Assembly: GCF_012999535.1 (NCBI RefSeq)
Contig: NZ_JABBWV010000002.1
Span: forward strand, 496,001-560,000
Length of the DNA: 64,000 nt
Direction: 5' to 3'
Source: Microbispora sp. H11081
Lineage (GTDB): Bacteria > Actinomycetota > Actinomycetes > Streptosporangiales > Streptosporangiaceae
The translations under genes were made by a program, and so were the position numbers. The notes beneath the pieces were generated by a model. The model saw only the letters and a list, made by a program, of their open reading frames with translations. It did not search any database and was not told the origin of the DNA. Positions 43,348 to 54,085 of the stretch are shown piece after piece (the first letter of the stretch is position 1; each line of letters begins with the position of its first letter).

Positions 43348-44408
43348 GCGGGCAACCCCTCCTTGACATACCAGGAGACCAGCCGGTCGAGGACCTGGGG
43401 GGTGACCGCGGGCGGGGCCGTCGCCTCCCGCCACGCGAAGTCGTACCGATGCCTGAAGTAGGTCGCGGTGTACTTGGCCCGCATGTTGACCACCGCCTCG
43501 AAGCGGCTGAACGGCCTGTCGCGGATCTCCTCCGGCGTGGCGGCGACCAGCTCGATCGGCAGCCGGTCGTTGATCACGCCGAACAGGTCGCGCACCGGCA
43601 CGGTGGTTCCGTGCACCACGTGGGAGACCGGGCGCTCCGGGTCGGCGGCGGCGAGCGCGAGCAGCCGGGAGACCGTGGTGTCGACGGGGGTCAGATGGAG
43701 GCCGGAGCCCGGATGGCAGGGGATGCGGACCCGTTCCCCCGGCGTCCGCCGGGCGAAGAAGGCGATCACCCGGAGGAAGTCGTACAAGCCGTAGTCGGTC
43801 AGCGCCCGCCCGGTGCGGGAGTGCCCGACCATCACGCCCAGCCGGGCGACCAGGGCGGCGCCCTCGCGGACGGACCGCGACCGGGCCAGCGCGATCTCCG
43901 CCTCGCGTTTGGAGTATTCGTAGAAGTTGCGGAACCGGTCAGGGGGAGCGTGCGACGGCCAGTCCTCGGGAACGGGGCCCTCGCTTTCGAGCCCGCACTG
44001 GTAGGCCGTCCCGACGTGGATGTAGCGCGAGCCCGGCCGGGCGTGCCGTTCGTAGGCGGACAGTGCGTTCGCCGATCCCGTCACGTTCACGTTCAGGAGC
44101 TCCTCCTCGCGGCGTGGGAAGAAGGTGACGAGCGCGGCGACGTGCCAGTAGACGCACGGCTCGGCGAAGACCTCGGCGACAGGGAGGCCGAGGTCGGGCC
44201 GGTCGAGCGCGAGCCCGCGCACGCGCAGGCGGCCCGCCGGGGACTCGCGGAGGCCGAGGCAGCTCAGCGCGTCCGCGACCCGGCGGCGCACCACGTCGGC
44301 GGACGCGCGGGCGAGGGCGATCACCTCGTCTCCCCGGGCCAGCAGAGCGGCGATGAGATGGGAGGCCACGAAGCCGTTGGCCCCGTCGATCACATGGACG
44401 CGCACCAC
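43344..44408 (-). CDS. Thioester-reductase-like SDR
   Basis: Extended SDR of 354 residues resembling the reductase domains that release acyl chains from carrier proteins (male-sterility/NAD_binding_4 type). Cofactor motif GANGFVASHLIAALLARG (9-26), a Ser/Thr in IHVGTAYQ and YEYSKREAE (Tyr-x3-Lys). Short for this family and without its own carrier domain. First gene of the operon, GGAAGG before the GTG start at 44408 (alternative GTG at 44405). The likely chemistry is reduction or modification of the acyl-ACP made by the downstream genes; a sugar epimerase is less likely given the neighbours. Confidence 0.75.
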   Translation of the reverse strand: MVRVHVIDGANGFVASHLIAALLARGDEVIALARASADVVRRRVADALSCLGLRESPAGRLRVRGLALDRPDLGLPVAEVFAEPCVYWHVAALVTFFPRREEELLNVNVTGSANALSAYERHARPGSRYIHVGTAYQCGLESEGPVPEDWPSHAPPDRFRNFYEYSKREAEIALARSRSVREGAALVARLGVMVGHSRTGRALTDYGLYDFLRVIAFFARRTPGERVRIPCHPGSGLHLTPVDTTVSRLLALAAADPERPVSHVVHGTTVPVRDLFGVINDRLPIELVAATPEEIRDRPFSRFEAVVNMRAKYTATYFRHRYDFAWREATAPPAVTPQVLDRLVSWYVKEGLPA

Positions 44409-44440
44409 GACACCTTCCCATGAGTGCTAGCGGAAGGTAA

Positions 44441-44463
44441 AGTCACGATCGCTCACAGTGACT
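44441..44463. promoter_or_regulatory. Inverted repeat in divergent FAAL/EF-hand region
   Basis: AGTCAC and GTGACT, separated by 11 bp, in the 69-bp region between two divergent starts; a possible operator. Confidence 0.35.
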
Positions 44464-44477
44464 AAGCGGGAGGGTGC

Positions 44478-45041
44478 ATGCTCAACGACCTGCAGCAGCG
44501 CAAGCTGGCCCATCTGTTCACGCTCCTCGACGTGGACGACGACGGGACCGTCGACAAGATGGACTACGCCGCCTCGGCCGACCGGCTGGTGAACGCGTTC
44601 GGGTTCGCGCCGGGCTCCGAGGAGTCGCGGCGGGTCAGGGACCGGTACGCGAGACTGTGGGACGAGGTGACCCTGCCCATGGACGCGGACGGGGACGAGC
44701 GGGTCGGGCTGCAGGAGTTCACGGCCGGATTCGGCCGGTTCGTCACGCAGCCCGAGGCGGGCTACCGGACCCACATCGCGCCGGTCGCCGACGCCTTCTA
44801 CGACCTCATGGACACCGACGGAGACGGCAGGATCACCCGGGTCGAGTACCTGCGGATGGCCGGGAGCGCGTTCCGCATGTCGGAGGCGAACGCCGTCGTC
44901 GCGTTCGACCATCTCGACCTGGACGGCAACGGCTCGTTGAGCCGGGAGGAGCTGCACCTGGCCAACGAGCAGTTCTTCCGCAGCCCGGACGCGCGATGTC
45001 ACGGCAACTGGCTGTTCGGCCCGCTCCCGGCACAGGGCTGA
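44478..45041 (+). CDS. Calerythrin-like EF-hand calcium-binding protein
   Basis: 187 residues with four EF-hand loops: D18-D29 (ends in Asp rather than Glu at position 12), D69-E80 (with Asp73 then Glu in the Gly position, weak), D112-E123 and D147-E158 (canonical). The arrangement resembles actinobacterial calerythrin / sarcoplasmic calcium-binding-like proteins, which act as Ca2+ buffers or sensors. No signal peptide. GGGAGG lies 4-5 bases before the ATG. Divergent from the FAAL operon with only 69 bp between starts, so control may be shared. Confidence 0.9.
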   Translation: MLNDLQQRKLAHLFTLLDVDDDGTVDKMDYAASADRLVNAFGFAPGSEESRRVRDRYARLWDEVTLPMDADGDERVGLQEFTAGFGRFVTQPEAGYRTHIAPVADAFYDLMDTDGDGRITRVEYLRMAGSAFRMSEANAVVAFDHLDLDGNGSLSREELHLANEQFFRSPDARCHGNWLFGPLPAQG

Positions 45042-45090
45042 GCCGAGACGCCCCGGGCCGTTCCCGGACGTCCGCGTCCTTGGGCGGCCC

Positions 45091-45642
45091 CTACTCGGCG
45101 GGCGCCGCCCACTCGCGCCGGCGGGCCTCCGCCATGGCGATGGCCGCGGCGACCGCCACGTTGACCGACCCGACCCTGCCGACCTGGGGGATGTAGGCCA
45201 CCGAGTCCGCCGCCTCCAGGGCGGCGGGGGAGCAGCCGTGGTCCTCGCTGCCGAGCACCAGGCAGACGTCGCCGTCGAGCTTGGCCTCGTGCAGCGGCTC
45301 GGCGTCGCCGGTCAGCTCGACGGCGACGACCCGGAAGCCCTCCTCCCGGGCGGCGCGCACGGCCTCGGCCACCGGGACGGGCTCGTGCCACTGGACCAGC
45401 CGGTCGGTGCCCAGCGCGGTCTTCTGCGCCTTGGGGTTGGTGGGCGGGGTGGCGTTGCCGGCCAGCCAGACCGTCTCCACGCCGAAGGCGGCGGCCGTAC
45501 GGAAGATCGAGCCGATGTTGAAGGGGCCGGTCACCGATTCGAGGATCAGCGCGAGCCGGCCCTCGGTGTTGCGGCGCCAGGTGCGGTTGAGCCGCTTGAC
45601 GTCCGTCGGCTTGAGCTGCCTGCGCGGGTTCTGGATGCTCAT
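45091..45642 (-). CDS. TrmH/SpoU-family RNA 2'-O-methyltransferase
   Basis: 183 residues, a knotted SPOUT methyltransferase acting on tRNA or rRNA ribose. Motif 1 LILESVTGPFNIGSIFRTAAAFG (about 31-53, with Asn and Arg conserved), motif 2 LVLGSEDHGCSP, motif 3 IPQVGRVGSVNVAVAAAIAM. Start: the ATG at 45642 (MSIQNPRRQLKP), 7 bp after the upstream methyltransferase gene, so the two form an operon. Confidence 0.92.
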   Translation of the reverse strand: MSIQNPRRQLKPTDVKRLNRTWRRNTEGRLALILESVTGPFNIGSIFRTAAAFGVETVWLAGNATPPTNPKAQKTALGTDRLVQWHEPVPVAEAVRAAREEGFRVVAVELTGDAEPLHEAKLDGDVCLVLGSEDHGCSPAALEAADSVAYIPQVGRVGSVNVAVAAAIAMAEARRREWAAPAE

Positions 45643-45649
45643 CGGGCGC

Positions 45650-46273
45650 TCATCGCTCCTGGGTCTCGATGCCGGCGGCGGGGCGGGCGTCGACCCGCAG
45701 GACACGGTAGGCCGACCGGGAGGCCAGCCGTGAGGTGGGCCAGCCCCGGTCGTTCAGCCAGCGCTGCAGGGAGTCTGAGCCGAGGTGCTTCTGCACGACC
45801 AGATAGGCGCTGCCGTCCGGGCTGAGCCGGTCGAGCCACCGCGTGAGCATCTCGTGGAGCGCGGCCTTGCCGATCCGGATGGCGGGGTTCGACCAGATGG
45901 CCCGGAACCGGACGTCGTCCGGCATCTCGTCGGCGTGCACCGACCTTACTTTGTCAAGGCCGGCGCTCCTGGCGTTCCGCTCGCACAGCTCCACCGAGCG
46001 CCGGTTCACGTCGACGGCCCAGACCGTCGCGCCGGGCGCCCGCGACGCCATCGTCAGCGCGACGGGCCCGTAGCCGCAGCCGAGGTCGAGGAGGTCGCCC
46101 TCGGCCGGAGGCGGCGGGACGGTCTCCAGCAGCACGCGGGTCCCCGCGTCGATCCGTTCTGGGGAGAACACCCCCCGGTCGGTCTCCAGCCTCAGGTGCA
46201 GGTCGGGGAGGACCAGGGTGACCGAGCCCGGCCGGCTCGCCGCCTGGGGACTCTCCTCGAAGTAATGGGCCAC
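45650..46273 (-). CDS. Class I SAM methyltransferase, RsmC-like
   Basis: 207 residues, SAM-binding motif LLDLGCGYGPVALTMA (about 60-75) and the substrate motif SNPAIRIGK in place of the usual NPPFHxG, so likely an rRNA guanine N2-methyltransferase of the RsmC/RlmG group or a relative. Starts with GTG at 46273 (VAHYFEESPQA); TACGTT lies seven bases before it and no SD is present, so leaderless. Followed by the TrmH-like gene. Confidence 0.85.
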   Translation of the reverse strand: MAHYFEESPQAASRPGSVTLVLPDLHLRLETDRGVFSPERIDAGTRVLLETVPPPPAEGDLLDLGCGYGPVALTMASRAPGATVWAVDVNRRSVELCERNARSAGLDKVRSVHADEMPDDVRFRAIWSNPAIRIGKAALHEMLTRWLDRLSPDGSAYLVVQKHLGSDSLQRWLNDRGWPTSRLASRSAYRVLRVDARPAAGIETQER

Positions 46274-48171
<1,898 letters not shown>

Positions 48172-48177
48172 ACGCCG

Positions 48178-48212
48178 GGCCGTGCCCGTCCCCGCAGGGG
48201 ACGGGCACGGCC
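48178..48212. terminator. Bidirectional terminator
   Basis: A perfect 16-bp stem with a GCA loop (48178-48193 with 48197-48212) between the convergent aminopeptidase and VWA genes. Confidence 0.8.
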
Positions 48213-48220
48213 CTCGCGGC

Positions 48221-49168
48221 TCAGGGGATGCGGGCGCCGAGGAGGATCGCGGCGGCGGCCGCCAGCAGGCCCGCGATGATCGCGGCGACGAGGAACCGCT
48301 GGGTGATCTCCTGGTGCACGACCTTGTATCCGAGCGAGGTGCCGATCTGCGCGTACACGTCGCGCAGTTCGCTGCCCGACTCCGCGGTGTACGCCCGGCC
48401 CCCGGTGCCCTCCGACAGCGACCTCAGCGTGGCCTTGTTGACCGGGACCTGCACCGACCGGTTGTCGATGGTGACCGTGCCCTCCGGCGTGCCGTACGCG
48501 ATCGTGGACACCGGCACCTTGGCGCCGACCGACTCCTCGATGGCCTCGTTGACCGACCGGCCCGAGGTGTTGTCGCCGTCCGACAGCAGCACGATCGCCG
48601 ACGGGGGCGGGTCGGTGACCGCCCGCTGGTCGAACGACCTGATCGAGTCGAGCGAGTCGAACACGGCCTCGCCGATCGCGGTGCCCGGCCGGGTGGTCAG
48701 GCTGGAGATCGCGGTGTTCACGGCGGCGTGGTCGGTGGTGGGGGAGATGACGACGGCGGCCGACCTGGCGAAGGCCACGACCCCGACGTTGAACCGCTCG
48801 GGCAGGTCGTCGACGAACTGCTGGGCGGCCTGCTTGGCCGCGACGAGCCGGGTGGGGGCGACGTCGGCCGACTCCATCGACAGCGACACGTCCACCGCGA
48901 CCATGATGGTGGCGCGGTCGCGGGGCACCTTCACCGCGCCCGCGGGCCTGGCCGCGCCGAGGACCAGCAGGCTCATCATGACGAGGAACAGCACGGCGGG
49001 CACGTGCCGCCGCCAGGTGGGCCGCTCGGGCGCGACCAGCGACAGCAGCGCGAGGTTCGTGAAGCGCACGGTGTAGCGCCGGCGCGCGAACTGCGCCGCG
49101 ACGTACGCCGCGACCATCGCGGCGACCAGGACGAACAGCCACAGCCATCCGGGGGACAGGAACGTCAT
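48221..49168 (-). CDS. BatA-like VWA membrane protein
   Basis: 315 residues. Two N-terminal TM helices (about 8-25, 55-73), a VWA domain with intact [16 protein letters not shown] (about 90-100) and one C-terminal TM helix (about 290-310). This BatA-type architecture is the third part of MoxR-DUF58-VWA operons. The ATG at 49168 overlaps the DUF58 stop (ATGA). Likely function: a metal-dependent assembly scaffold remodelled by the MoxR ATPase. Confidence 0.9.
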   Translation of the reverse strand: MTFLSPGWLWLFVLVAAMVAAYVAAQFARRRYTVRFTNLALLSLVAPERPTWRRHVPAVLFLVMMSLLVLGAARPAGAVKVPRDRATIMVAVDVSLSMESADVAPTRLVAAKQAAQQFVDDLPERFNVGVVAFARSAAVVISPTTDHAAVNTAISSLTTRPGTAIGEAVFDSLDSIRSFDQRAVTDPPPSAIVLLSDGDNTSGRSVNEAIEESVGAKVPVSTIAYGTPEGTVTIDNRSVQVPVNKATLRSLSEGTGGRAYTAESGSELRDVYAQIGTSLGYKVVHQEITQRFLVAAIIAGLLAAAAAILLGARIP

Positions 49169-50085
49169 GCGCCCGCCTTCCCGCCGGCGGCCCGGCGCAG
49201 CAGATGGGAGGTCCGCCGCTGCCGCAGCACGAACTCGGCGATGTCGAACACCCAGTCGCGGTCGGTGCGCAGCACGAGGTGGGCCGCCCCGGCCCGGCGC
49301 AGCGCCGCCCGGGTCGCCCCGCGCTGCTCGGCCGCCGCCTCGGCGTACCGCGCCCTGAGCGTGTGCGACAGCCGGACCCCGCGCGACCGCCCGGTCTCCG
49401 GGTCGGCGAGGGTGACGAAACCGACGTCGGGCAGCTCCAGCTCGCGGGGATCGATGATCTCCACGGCTAGCACCTGGTGCCGCGCGGCCAGGCGGCGCAG
49501 CGGCGGCTCCCAGGAGTCCGGCGGGTCGAGGAAATCGGAGACGACGACCCGCAGCCCGCGTTTGCGGTGCGCGGGCGCCATCATCTCCAGAGCCTCCCCG
49601 AGGTCCACCGCGCCCTGCGCGGGCGGCGCGCTCAGCAGCGAGTGCAGCAGAGCGTACAGCCGGGACCGGCCGGACTTGGCCGGATAGCGGTGCACGTCGC
49701 CGCCGTACAGGATGTAGGCGCCGAACCGGTCGCCGACCCGGCTCGCGAGGATCCCGATCGCCCCGACGGCGCTGACGACGAGGTCGCGCTTGGACATGCT
49801 CGCCGTGCCGAACTCCATGCTGGCCGACAGGTCGGCGAGCACCCACGTCTCCAACTCCCGGTCGGCGATCAGGTCGCGCACGTGCGGGACCGTCGTGCGC
49901 GCGGTCACCGCCCAGTCCATGCGGCGCACGTCGTCCTCGCCCGGCACGTAGACGCGGCTGTCGCCGTGCTCGCCTCCCGGCCCGGGAATCAGTCCCTGGT
50001 GGCGGCCCTGCAGCAGGCCGTCCAGCCGCCGCACCACCGTCAGCTCCAGCCGCCGCAGTGCCTGGTCGGGGTTGGCCGGGCTCAC
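49165..50085 (-). CDS. DUF58 protein
   Basis: 306 residues. The DUF58 signature is in [28 protein letters not shown] (about 40-67), and a degenerate VWA-like half follows ([22 protein letters not shown]-like). GTG at 50085 sits in the MoxR stop (GTGA), which is why it is chosen over 50103. Works with MoxR and the BatA-like protein. Confidence 0.9.
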   Translation of the reverse strand: MSPANPDQALRRLELTVVRRLDGLLQGRHQGLIPGPGGEHGDSRVYVPGEDDVRRMDWAVTARTTVPHVRDLIADRELETWVLADLSASMEFGTASMSKRDLVVSAVGAIGILASRVGDRFGAYILYGGDVHRYPAKSGRSRLYALLHSLLSAPPAQGAVDLGEALEMMAPAHRKRGLRVVVSDFLDPPDSWEPPLRRLAARHQVLAVEIIDPRELELPDVGFVTLADPETGRSRGVRLSHTLRARYAEAAAEQRGATRAALRRAGAAHLVLRTDRDWVFDIAEFVLRQRRTSHLLRRAAGGKAGA

Positions 50086-51125
50086 CGCATGCCCTGGTTC
50101 CACACGACGAGCGGCGGCGGCACCGCCTGCAGGACCATGCGTACGACGTCGTCGGGGTCCACCTCGTCGGCCAGCGCGTCGAAGGTCAGCATGAGCCGGT
50201 GCGACATGACGTCCACCGCCACGTCGCGGATGTCGTCGGGCAGCAGGTAGTCGCGCCCGCGCAGCAGGGCCAGGGCCCGCCCGGCGGAGATCAGGCCCAG
50301 CGTCGCCCGGGGGCTGACCCCGATCTCGATCGTGTCCCGCAGGTCGGCCAGGCCGTAGTCCTCGGGGGTGCGCGTCGCCATGACGAGCCGTACGACGTAG
50401 TCGGCCACGAGCTGGTGGACCGACACCTCCTCGGCCATGTCCTGCAGCCGCACCAGCGTGGCGGGGTCGAGCACCGGCCTGGGCACGGGCGGGCGCACGC
50501 TCATCCGCTGCAGGATCTCCAGCTCCTCGTGCGCGCTCGGGTGCGACACGCGCACCTTGAACAGGAACCGGTCGCGCTGCACCTCGGGCAGCGGGTAGAC
50601 GCCCTCCGACTCGATCGGGTTCTGCGTTGCCAGCACGACGAACGGCCGGGGCAGCGGGTGGGTGCGCCCCGCGAGCGTCACCTGCCGCTCGGCCATCACC
50701 TCGAGCAGGGCCGACTGCACCTTCGCCGGAGCGCGGTTGATCTCGTCGGCCAGCAGGAAGTTGGCGAACACCGGCCCGAGCTCGACGTCGAACTTCTCGG
50801 TGCTCGGGTGGTAGACGCGGGTGCCGACGATGTCGCTCGGCACCAGGTCGGGAGTGAACTGGATGCGGGCGAACGTCCCGCCCACGACGGTGGCCAGCGT
50901 CGAGGCGGCCAGCGTCTTGGCGACTCCCGGGACGCCTTCGAGCAGGCAGTGTCCCCGGGCGAGCAGCGCCACCAGCAGCCGCTCGACCATGTGCTCCTGT
51001 CCGACGATCACTCGCCGGACCTCGGCCAGCGCCTCCCGCAGGGCGTCCAGCCGGGCCTCGCCCTCCTCCTGCTCCGTCACGCCCTCGCCGGGCTCGGGGT
51101 CACTGCGTTCATGGGCAACGGTCAT
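50082..51125 (-). CDS. MoxR-family AAA+ ATPase
   Basis: 347 residues. Walker A GVPGVAKT (about 64-71), Walker [10 protein letters not shown] (about 123-131), sensor ATQNPIES, arginine finger region PEVQRDRF and the C-terminal lid with [24 protein letters not shown]. MoxR ATPases act as chaperones for VWA proteins or metal-enzyme assembly. First gene of the three-gene operon; SD weak (ACAGG) before the ATG at 51125. Divergent from the pseudokinase-like gene with 97 bp between. Confidence 0.93.
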   Translation of the reverse strand: MTVAHERSDPEPGEGVTEQEEGEARLDALREALAEVRRVIVGQEHMVERLLVALLARGHCLLEGVPGVAKTLAASTLATVVGGTFARIQFTPDLVPSDIVGTRVYHPSTEKFDVELGPVFANFLLADEINRAPAKVQSALLEVMAERQVTLAGRTHPLPRPFVVLATQNPIESEGVYPLPEVQRDRFLFKVRVSHPSAHEELEILQRMSVRPPVPRPVLDPATLVRLQDMAEEVSVHQLVADYVVRLVMATRTPEDYGLADLRDTIEIGVSPRATLGLISAGRALALLRGRDYLLPDDIRDVAVDVMSHRLMLTFDALADEVDPDDVVRMVLQAVPPPLVVWNQGMR

Positions 51126-51222
51126 GCCTGTTATTCAATCGTGACTCGGCTGGAGAATCCATTTCTCTCCCATTTGCCCGTCCCGGCGCGCGCCACACCC
51201 CCTGCCGCGCCCGTGTGTTTTC

Positions 51223-51984
51223 ATGTGGAGGATGGTCACTCCGCTGCAGTACGGCGACCCGCCCCACGTGGGGCCGTTCGCACTGCAGGCACGTCTGCGC
51301 ACGGCCCCGGCCGGGCTCGTCTACCTGGGGCAGGCCCCCGACGGCCGGGTGGTGTCGGTGGCCGTCCTGTCGAACGGCGCCGCCCTCGACGCCGCCGCCA
51401 GGGACCGGTTCGTCACCGCGATCAGGGACGCGCAGGTCAGGGCGGGCGTACGCGGGTGGGGCGCCTCGCTGGTCGACCGGGTGCGCGGCCGGCTGCCCGC
51501 GGACATGCCTCCCGTCCTGGCGATGCAGGACGGGCCCGCGCCCTGGGTGGCCGTGCCCTATCTGGCGAACGGCCCGGGGGCCGAGCGGTTCCTCGACCCG
51601 GTGCCGGTGTCCGGCACGCTGACGGGGCGGCGGCACGGCCCCGACTTCGTGCACCACTGGCTGGGCGACCGCACCCCCGCGCTGCCCGGCCCGCCCCCGC
51701 CGCCTCCGCCGCCGACGGCGACCAAGCGGTCGGTCGTGCTGGCCTCGACGCTGCTGGCCACGCTTGTGCTCATGCTGCTGCTCGTCGTCTGGATGCTGCT
51801 GTTCCGCGGGGAGGACGAGCAGGAGCCGCCCCGCCCGCTGCCGAACACGCAGTTCGTGCCGACCCCGCCGCCGGAGCCCACCTCGCCCGAGCCGCAGTTG
51901 CCCACGCCGGGACCGTCCGGCGGCGGCGAGGACAGCGGAAGCCCCTGGCCCGACGACCTCTTCGGCGGCCGGGGCCCGATCTGA
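51223..51984 (+). CDS. Membrane protein with degenerate kinase N-lobe
   Basis: 253 residues (250 if the ATG at 51232 is used; both have poor SD spacing). Residues about 7-70 (GDPPHVGPFALQARLRT, AGLVYLGQAPDGRVVSVAVL, RDRFVTAIRDAQVR) follow the N-lobe of actinobacterial Ser/Thr kinases (G-x-Y-L-R, VYLG-R-PDGR, VAVKVL), but the Gly-rich loop is TAPAG and the ATP Lys is gone. No C-lobe exists. After a Pro-run (PPPPPPPP) there is one TM helix (about 168-190) and a Pro-rich tail. Not catalytic; possibly a sensor or binding module. Function not known. Confidence 0.7.
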   Translation: MWRMVTPLQYGDPPHVGPFALQARLRTAPAGLVYLGQAPDGRVVSVAVLSNGAALDAAARDRFVTAIRDAQVRAGVRGWGASLVDRVRGRLPADMPPVLAMQDGPAPWVAVPYLANGPGAERFLDPVPVSGTLTGRRHGPDFVHHWLGDRTPALPGPPPPPPPPTATKRSVVLASTLLATLVLMLLLVVWMLLFRGEDEQEPPRPLPNTQFVPTPPPEPTSPEPQLPTPGPSGGGEDSGSPWPDDLFGGRGPI

Positions 51985-52157
51985 CGCCGATCAGGCGGAG
52001 TCGCGCAGGCCGAGGACGGCGGTGATCGCGAGCGGTGGAGCCGCCGCGCGGTCACCCGCCCAGTATCTCGGCGGGGTGGTCCGACGGCCGGTTCGCTAGT
52101 GGCTAGAAATTTAACTTCTAACAAAGCCGTGGCGAAGGGTTCCTGCCCCCATGTAGT

Positions 52158-52166
52158 CGTCGTTAG
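52158..52166 (+). promoter_or_regulatory. CGTCGTTAG box before SDR
   Basis: CGTCGTTAG, 34 bp from the start of the SDR gene; followed by CATCC. The same word recurs at other promoters of this cluster. It overlaps a TAGCAT -10-like element. Confidence 0.4.
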
Positions 52167-52200
52167 CATCCCGTCCATCAGGAAAGATCAGGAGGCTTCC

Positions 52201-52965
52201 GTGGGGCGTTCGCTCGAAGGGATGCCGGTACTCGTCACCGGCGGCGGATCCGGGATCGGTGAGGCGGTGGTCTACCGGCTGGTCAAGGCCGGGGCGAGGG
52301 TGACGCTGGCCGGCCGGCGCGCGGTCAAGGTCGAGGAGGTCGCCCGGCGGGCGGGCGCCGGCGCGTGCGGTGTCGTCGCGGACGTCACCATCGCCGCGGA
52401 CCGCGAGCGGATGGTCGCCCGGGCCGTGGAGCACGGCGGCGGGCTTGAGGCGGTGGTGCACGCCGCGGGCAACATGTATCGCGGCCCGCTGGAGACGCTC
52501 GACGAGCAGGCGTTGTACGACGTGTTCGCCTCCAACACGATCGGCCCCATGATGCTGACCGGGAAGGCCCTGCCGCACCTGCGGGAGCGCTCCGGCGTCG
52601 TGGTCTTCTTCGGCTCGGTGCACACCCAGCGCGCCTTCCCCGGCGCCTCCCCGTACGCCGCGACCAAGGGCGCGCTCGAGACGCTGACCGGGGTCCTGGC
52701 GGCGGAGCTGGGGCCGCAGGGGGTGCGGGTCGGCTGCGTCCGCCCGGGCGGAGTGCTGACCGAGATCAACCAGCGGGCGGGTCTCATGGACGACGCCGCC
52801 GCCGCGCAACGCATGCGCTCGCTCGGCCCGGCCCACGCGCTGGGCCGCGCGGGCACCGTGGACGAGGTCGCCGAGGCCGTCGAATACCTGATCGCGGCGG
52901 AGTGGGCGACGGGCGCCGTGCTCACCATCGACGGCGGCCTCGGCCTCGGCGTCACCAACGCCTGA
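52201..52965 (+). CDS. SDR oxidoreductase
   Basis: 254 residues, classical SDR. TGGGSGIGEAVVYRL (about 11-25), HAAGNMYRGPL (NAG equivalent), FFGSVHTQ with catalytic Ser, SPYAATKGALETL (Tyr-x3-Lys) and IDGGLGLGV C-terminus. Start: GTG at 52201 with AGGAGG six bases upstream. First gene of the oxidative cluster; the CGTCGTTAG box upstream links it to the others. Substrate unknown. Confidence 0.9.
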   Translation: MGRSLEGMPVLVTGGGSGIGEAVVYRLVKAGARVTLAGRRAVKVEEVARRAGAGACGVVADVTIAADRERMVARAVEHGGGLEAVVHAAGNMYRGPLETLDEQALYDVFASNTIGPMMLTGKALPHLRERSGVVVFFGSVHTQRAFPGASPYAATKGALETLTGVLAAELGPQGVRVGCVRPGGVLTEINQRAGLMDDAAAAQRMRSLGPAHALGRAGTVDEVAEAVEYLIAAEWATGAVLTIDGGLGLGVTNA

Positions 52966-53058
52966 TCGGGCGCCTCGCACGCGAACCCGGGCGCGGGGCG
53001 GCGGCGGAGGTCGCGCGGGAGTGCGCGCCCGCCGCTCAGATGGGCGCCCTGACTCGCG

Positions 53059-53964
53059 TCAGCGAGGCGTGCCGGTCCCCCGCCGCCGCCCGGCGCCGGG
53101 GGAGGGGGAGGGGGCCGCGCCTGCTCCCCTCCTGAGCAGGGTCGCGGGTGCGCCGTGGTCGGCGCGCAGGCGCAGCAGAGCCGGATCCGACGTCCAGAAG
53201 GACTCGAAGTCCTCCGCGGCGAACTTCTCCGCGATCAGGTGCATCGCGATGTCGTGGCGCACGTACTCGACCGCGACCAGGACCACGGCGGGGTCGTCGG
53301 TGTAGACGCCCCAGGCGTCGTCGTTGACCACGCCGCCGATGACGGCCTGCTCCCGGTCGGCCACCACGACCAGCAGCCGGCAGCCCAGGTTCTCCAGTGC
53401 CACCGTGGGGCTGGAGAACCGGTGCCTGGTGGTGCGGCCCACGGGGTCGGGGTCGTCGCCGAAGACGACGGCCGAGACGTCGACGCCGTCGGCCTCGGCC
53501 CTGCGGGCCAGCGGCTTGAGCGGCTCGATCTCCGCCGGCCAGCCGGACAGGAAGAGGTCTCTGCGCGCCGCGGCGACCACGTCCTCGGCCCGGGTGAGCA
53601 GCGACGACCGGTCGGTGAGGTTGTGGATCAGCCGCACCTGGGTGGGCGAGGCCACCTCGGGCAGCGACTCGCGCAGCGCGCCGATCGACTGGTCGAACTC
53701 GCGTCGCATCCGGTCGAGGAGCGACATCGGGGGCAGCGAGATGTAGCCCGTGCCCCCTTCGCCGAGCCGCACCTCGTAGGCGGCGCCCCGGCCCACGAGC
53801 TTGCCCAGCGTCTCGTAGACCGTGCTGCGCGGCACCCCGGAGCGCTTCGCCACCTCGTAGCCGTTGAGCGGGGCGCCGGCCGCCACGAGCGCGACGTACG
53901 CCTTCGCCTCGTAGCCCGACATGCCGAGGCGCTGGAGCTCTTCGATCACCCTCTGTTGAGACAC
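53059..53964 (-). CDS. TrmB-family transcriptional regulator
   Basis: 301 residues. N-terminal TrmB HTH (LQRLGMSGYEAKAYVALVAAGAPLNGYEVAKRSGVPRSTVYETLGKL, about 10-56), then a PLD-like effector domain typical of TrmB proteins (about 110-260) and a Pro/Arg-rich tail. TrmB regulators sense sugars or other small molecules. Start: GTG at 53964; the strong AGGAGG sits 16 bases upstream, properly spaced only for an out-of-frame ATG, so the start is uncertain. Divergent from the amidohydrolase gene; the likely regulator of the cluster (inference). Confidence 0.88.
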   Translation of the reverse strand: MSQQRVIEELQRLGMSGYEAKAYVALVAAGAPLNGYEVAKRSGVPRSTVYETLGKLVGRGAAYEVRLGEGGTGYISLPPMSLLDRMRREFDQSIGALRESLPEVASPTQVRLIHNLTDRSSLLTRAEDVVAAARRDLFLSGWPAEIEPLKPLARRAEADGVDVSAVVFGDDPDPVGRTTRHRFSSPTVALENLGCRLLVVVADREQAVIGGVVNDDAWGVYTDDPAVVLVAVEYVRHDIAMHLIAEKFAAEDFESFWTSDPALLRLRADHGAPATLLRRGAGAAPSPSPGAGRRRGTGTPR

Positions 53965-54085
53965 GTTGTCATCGTCGCACCTCCTGGAGGTCCGGGACGA
54001 ATTCCCGTCCCGGCCGGGGCCAGTCTAGTCAGGGCGAGCAATAGTCGTTAACCTTCACACGCATAGCGCTTGACGAGGAGGGCCG
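53965..54085. promoter_or_regulatory. Divergent regulator/amidohydrolase control region
   Basis: 121 bp. Contains GGGACG-AATTCC-CGTCCC (53994-54011), a 6-bp dyad, and AGTCGTTA (54043-54050), a variant of the box seen at 52158 and 60616, 36 bp before the amidohydrolase start. Confidence 0.45.

Noticed and set aside
41345-44408. Part of an NRPS/PKS biosynthetic cluster
   Set aside because: A FAAL and ACP are present, but there is no condensation, ketosynthase or thioesterase domain within 20 kb on either side.
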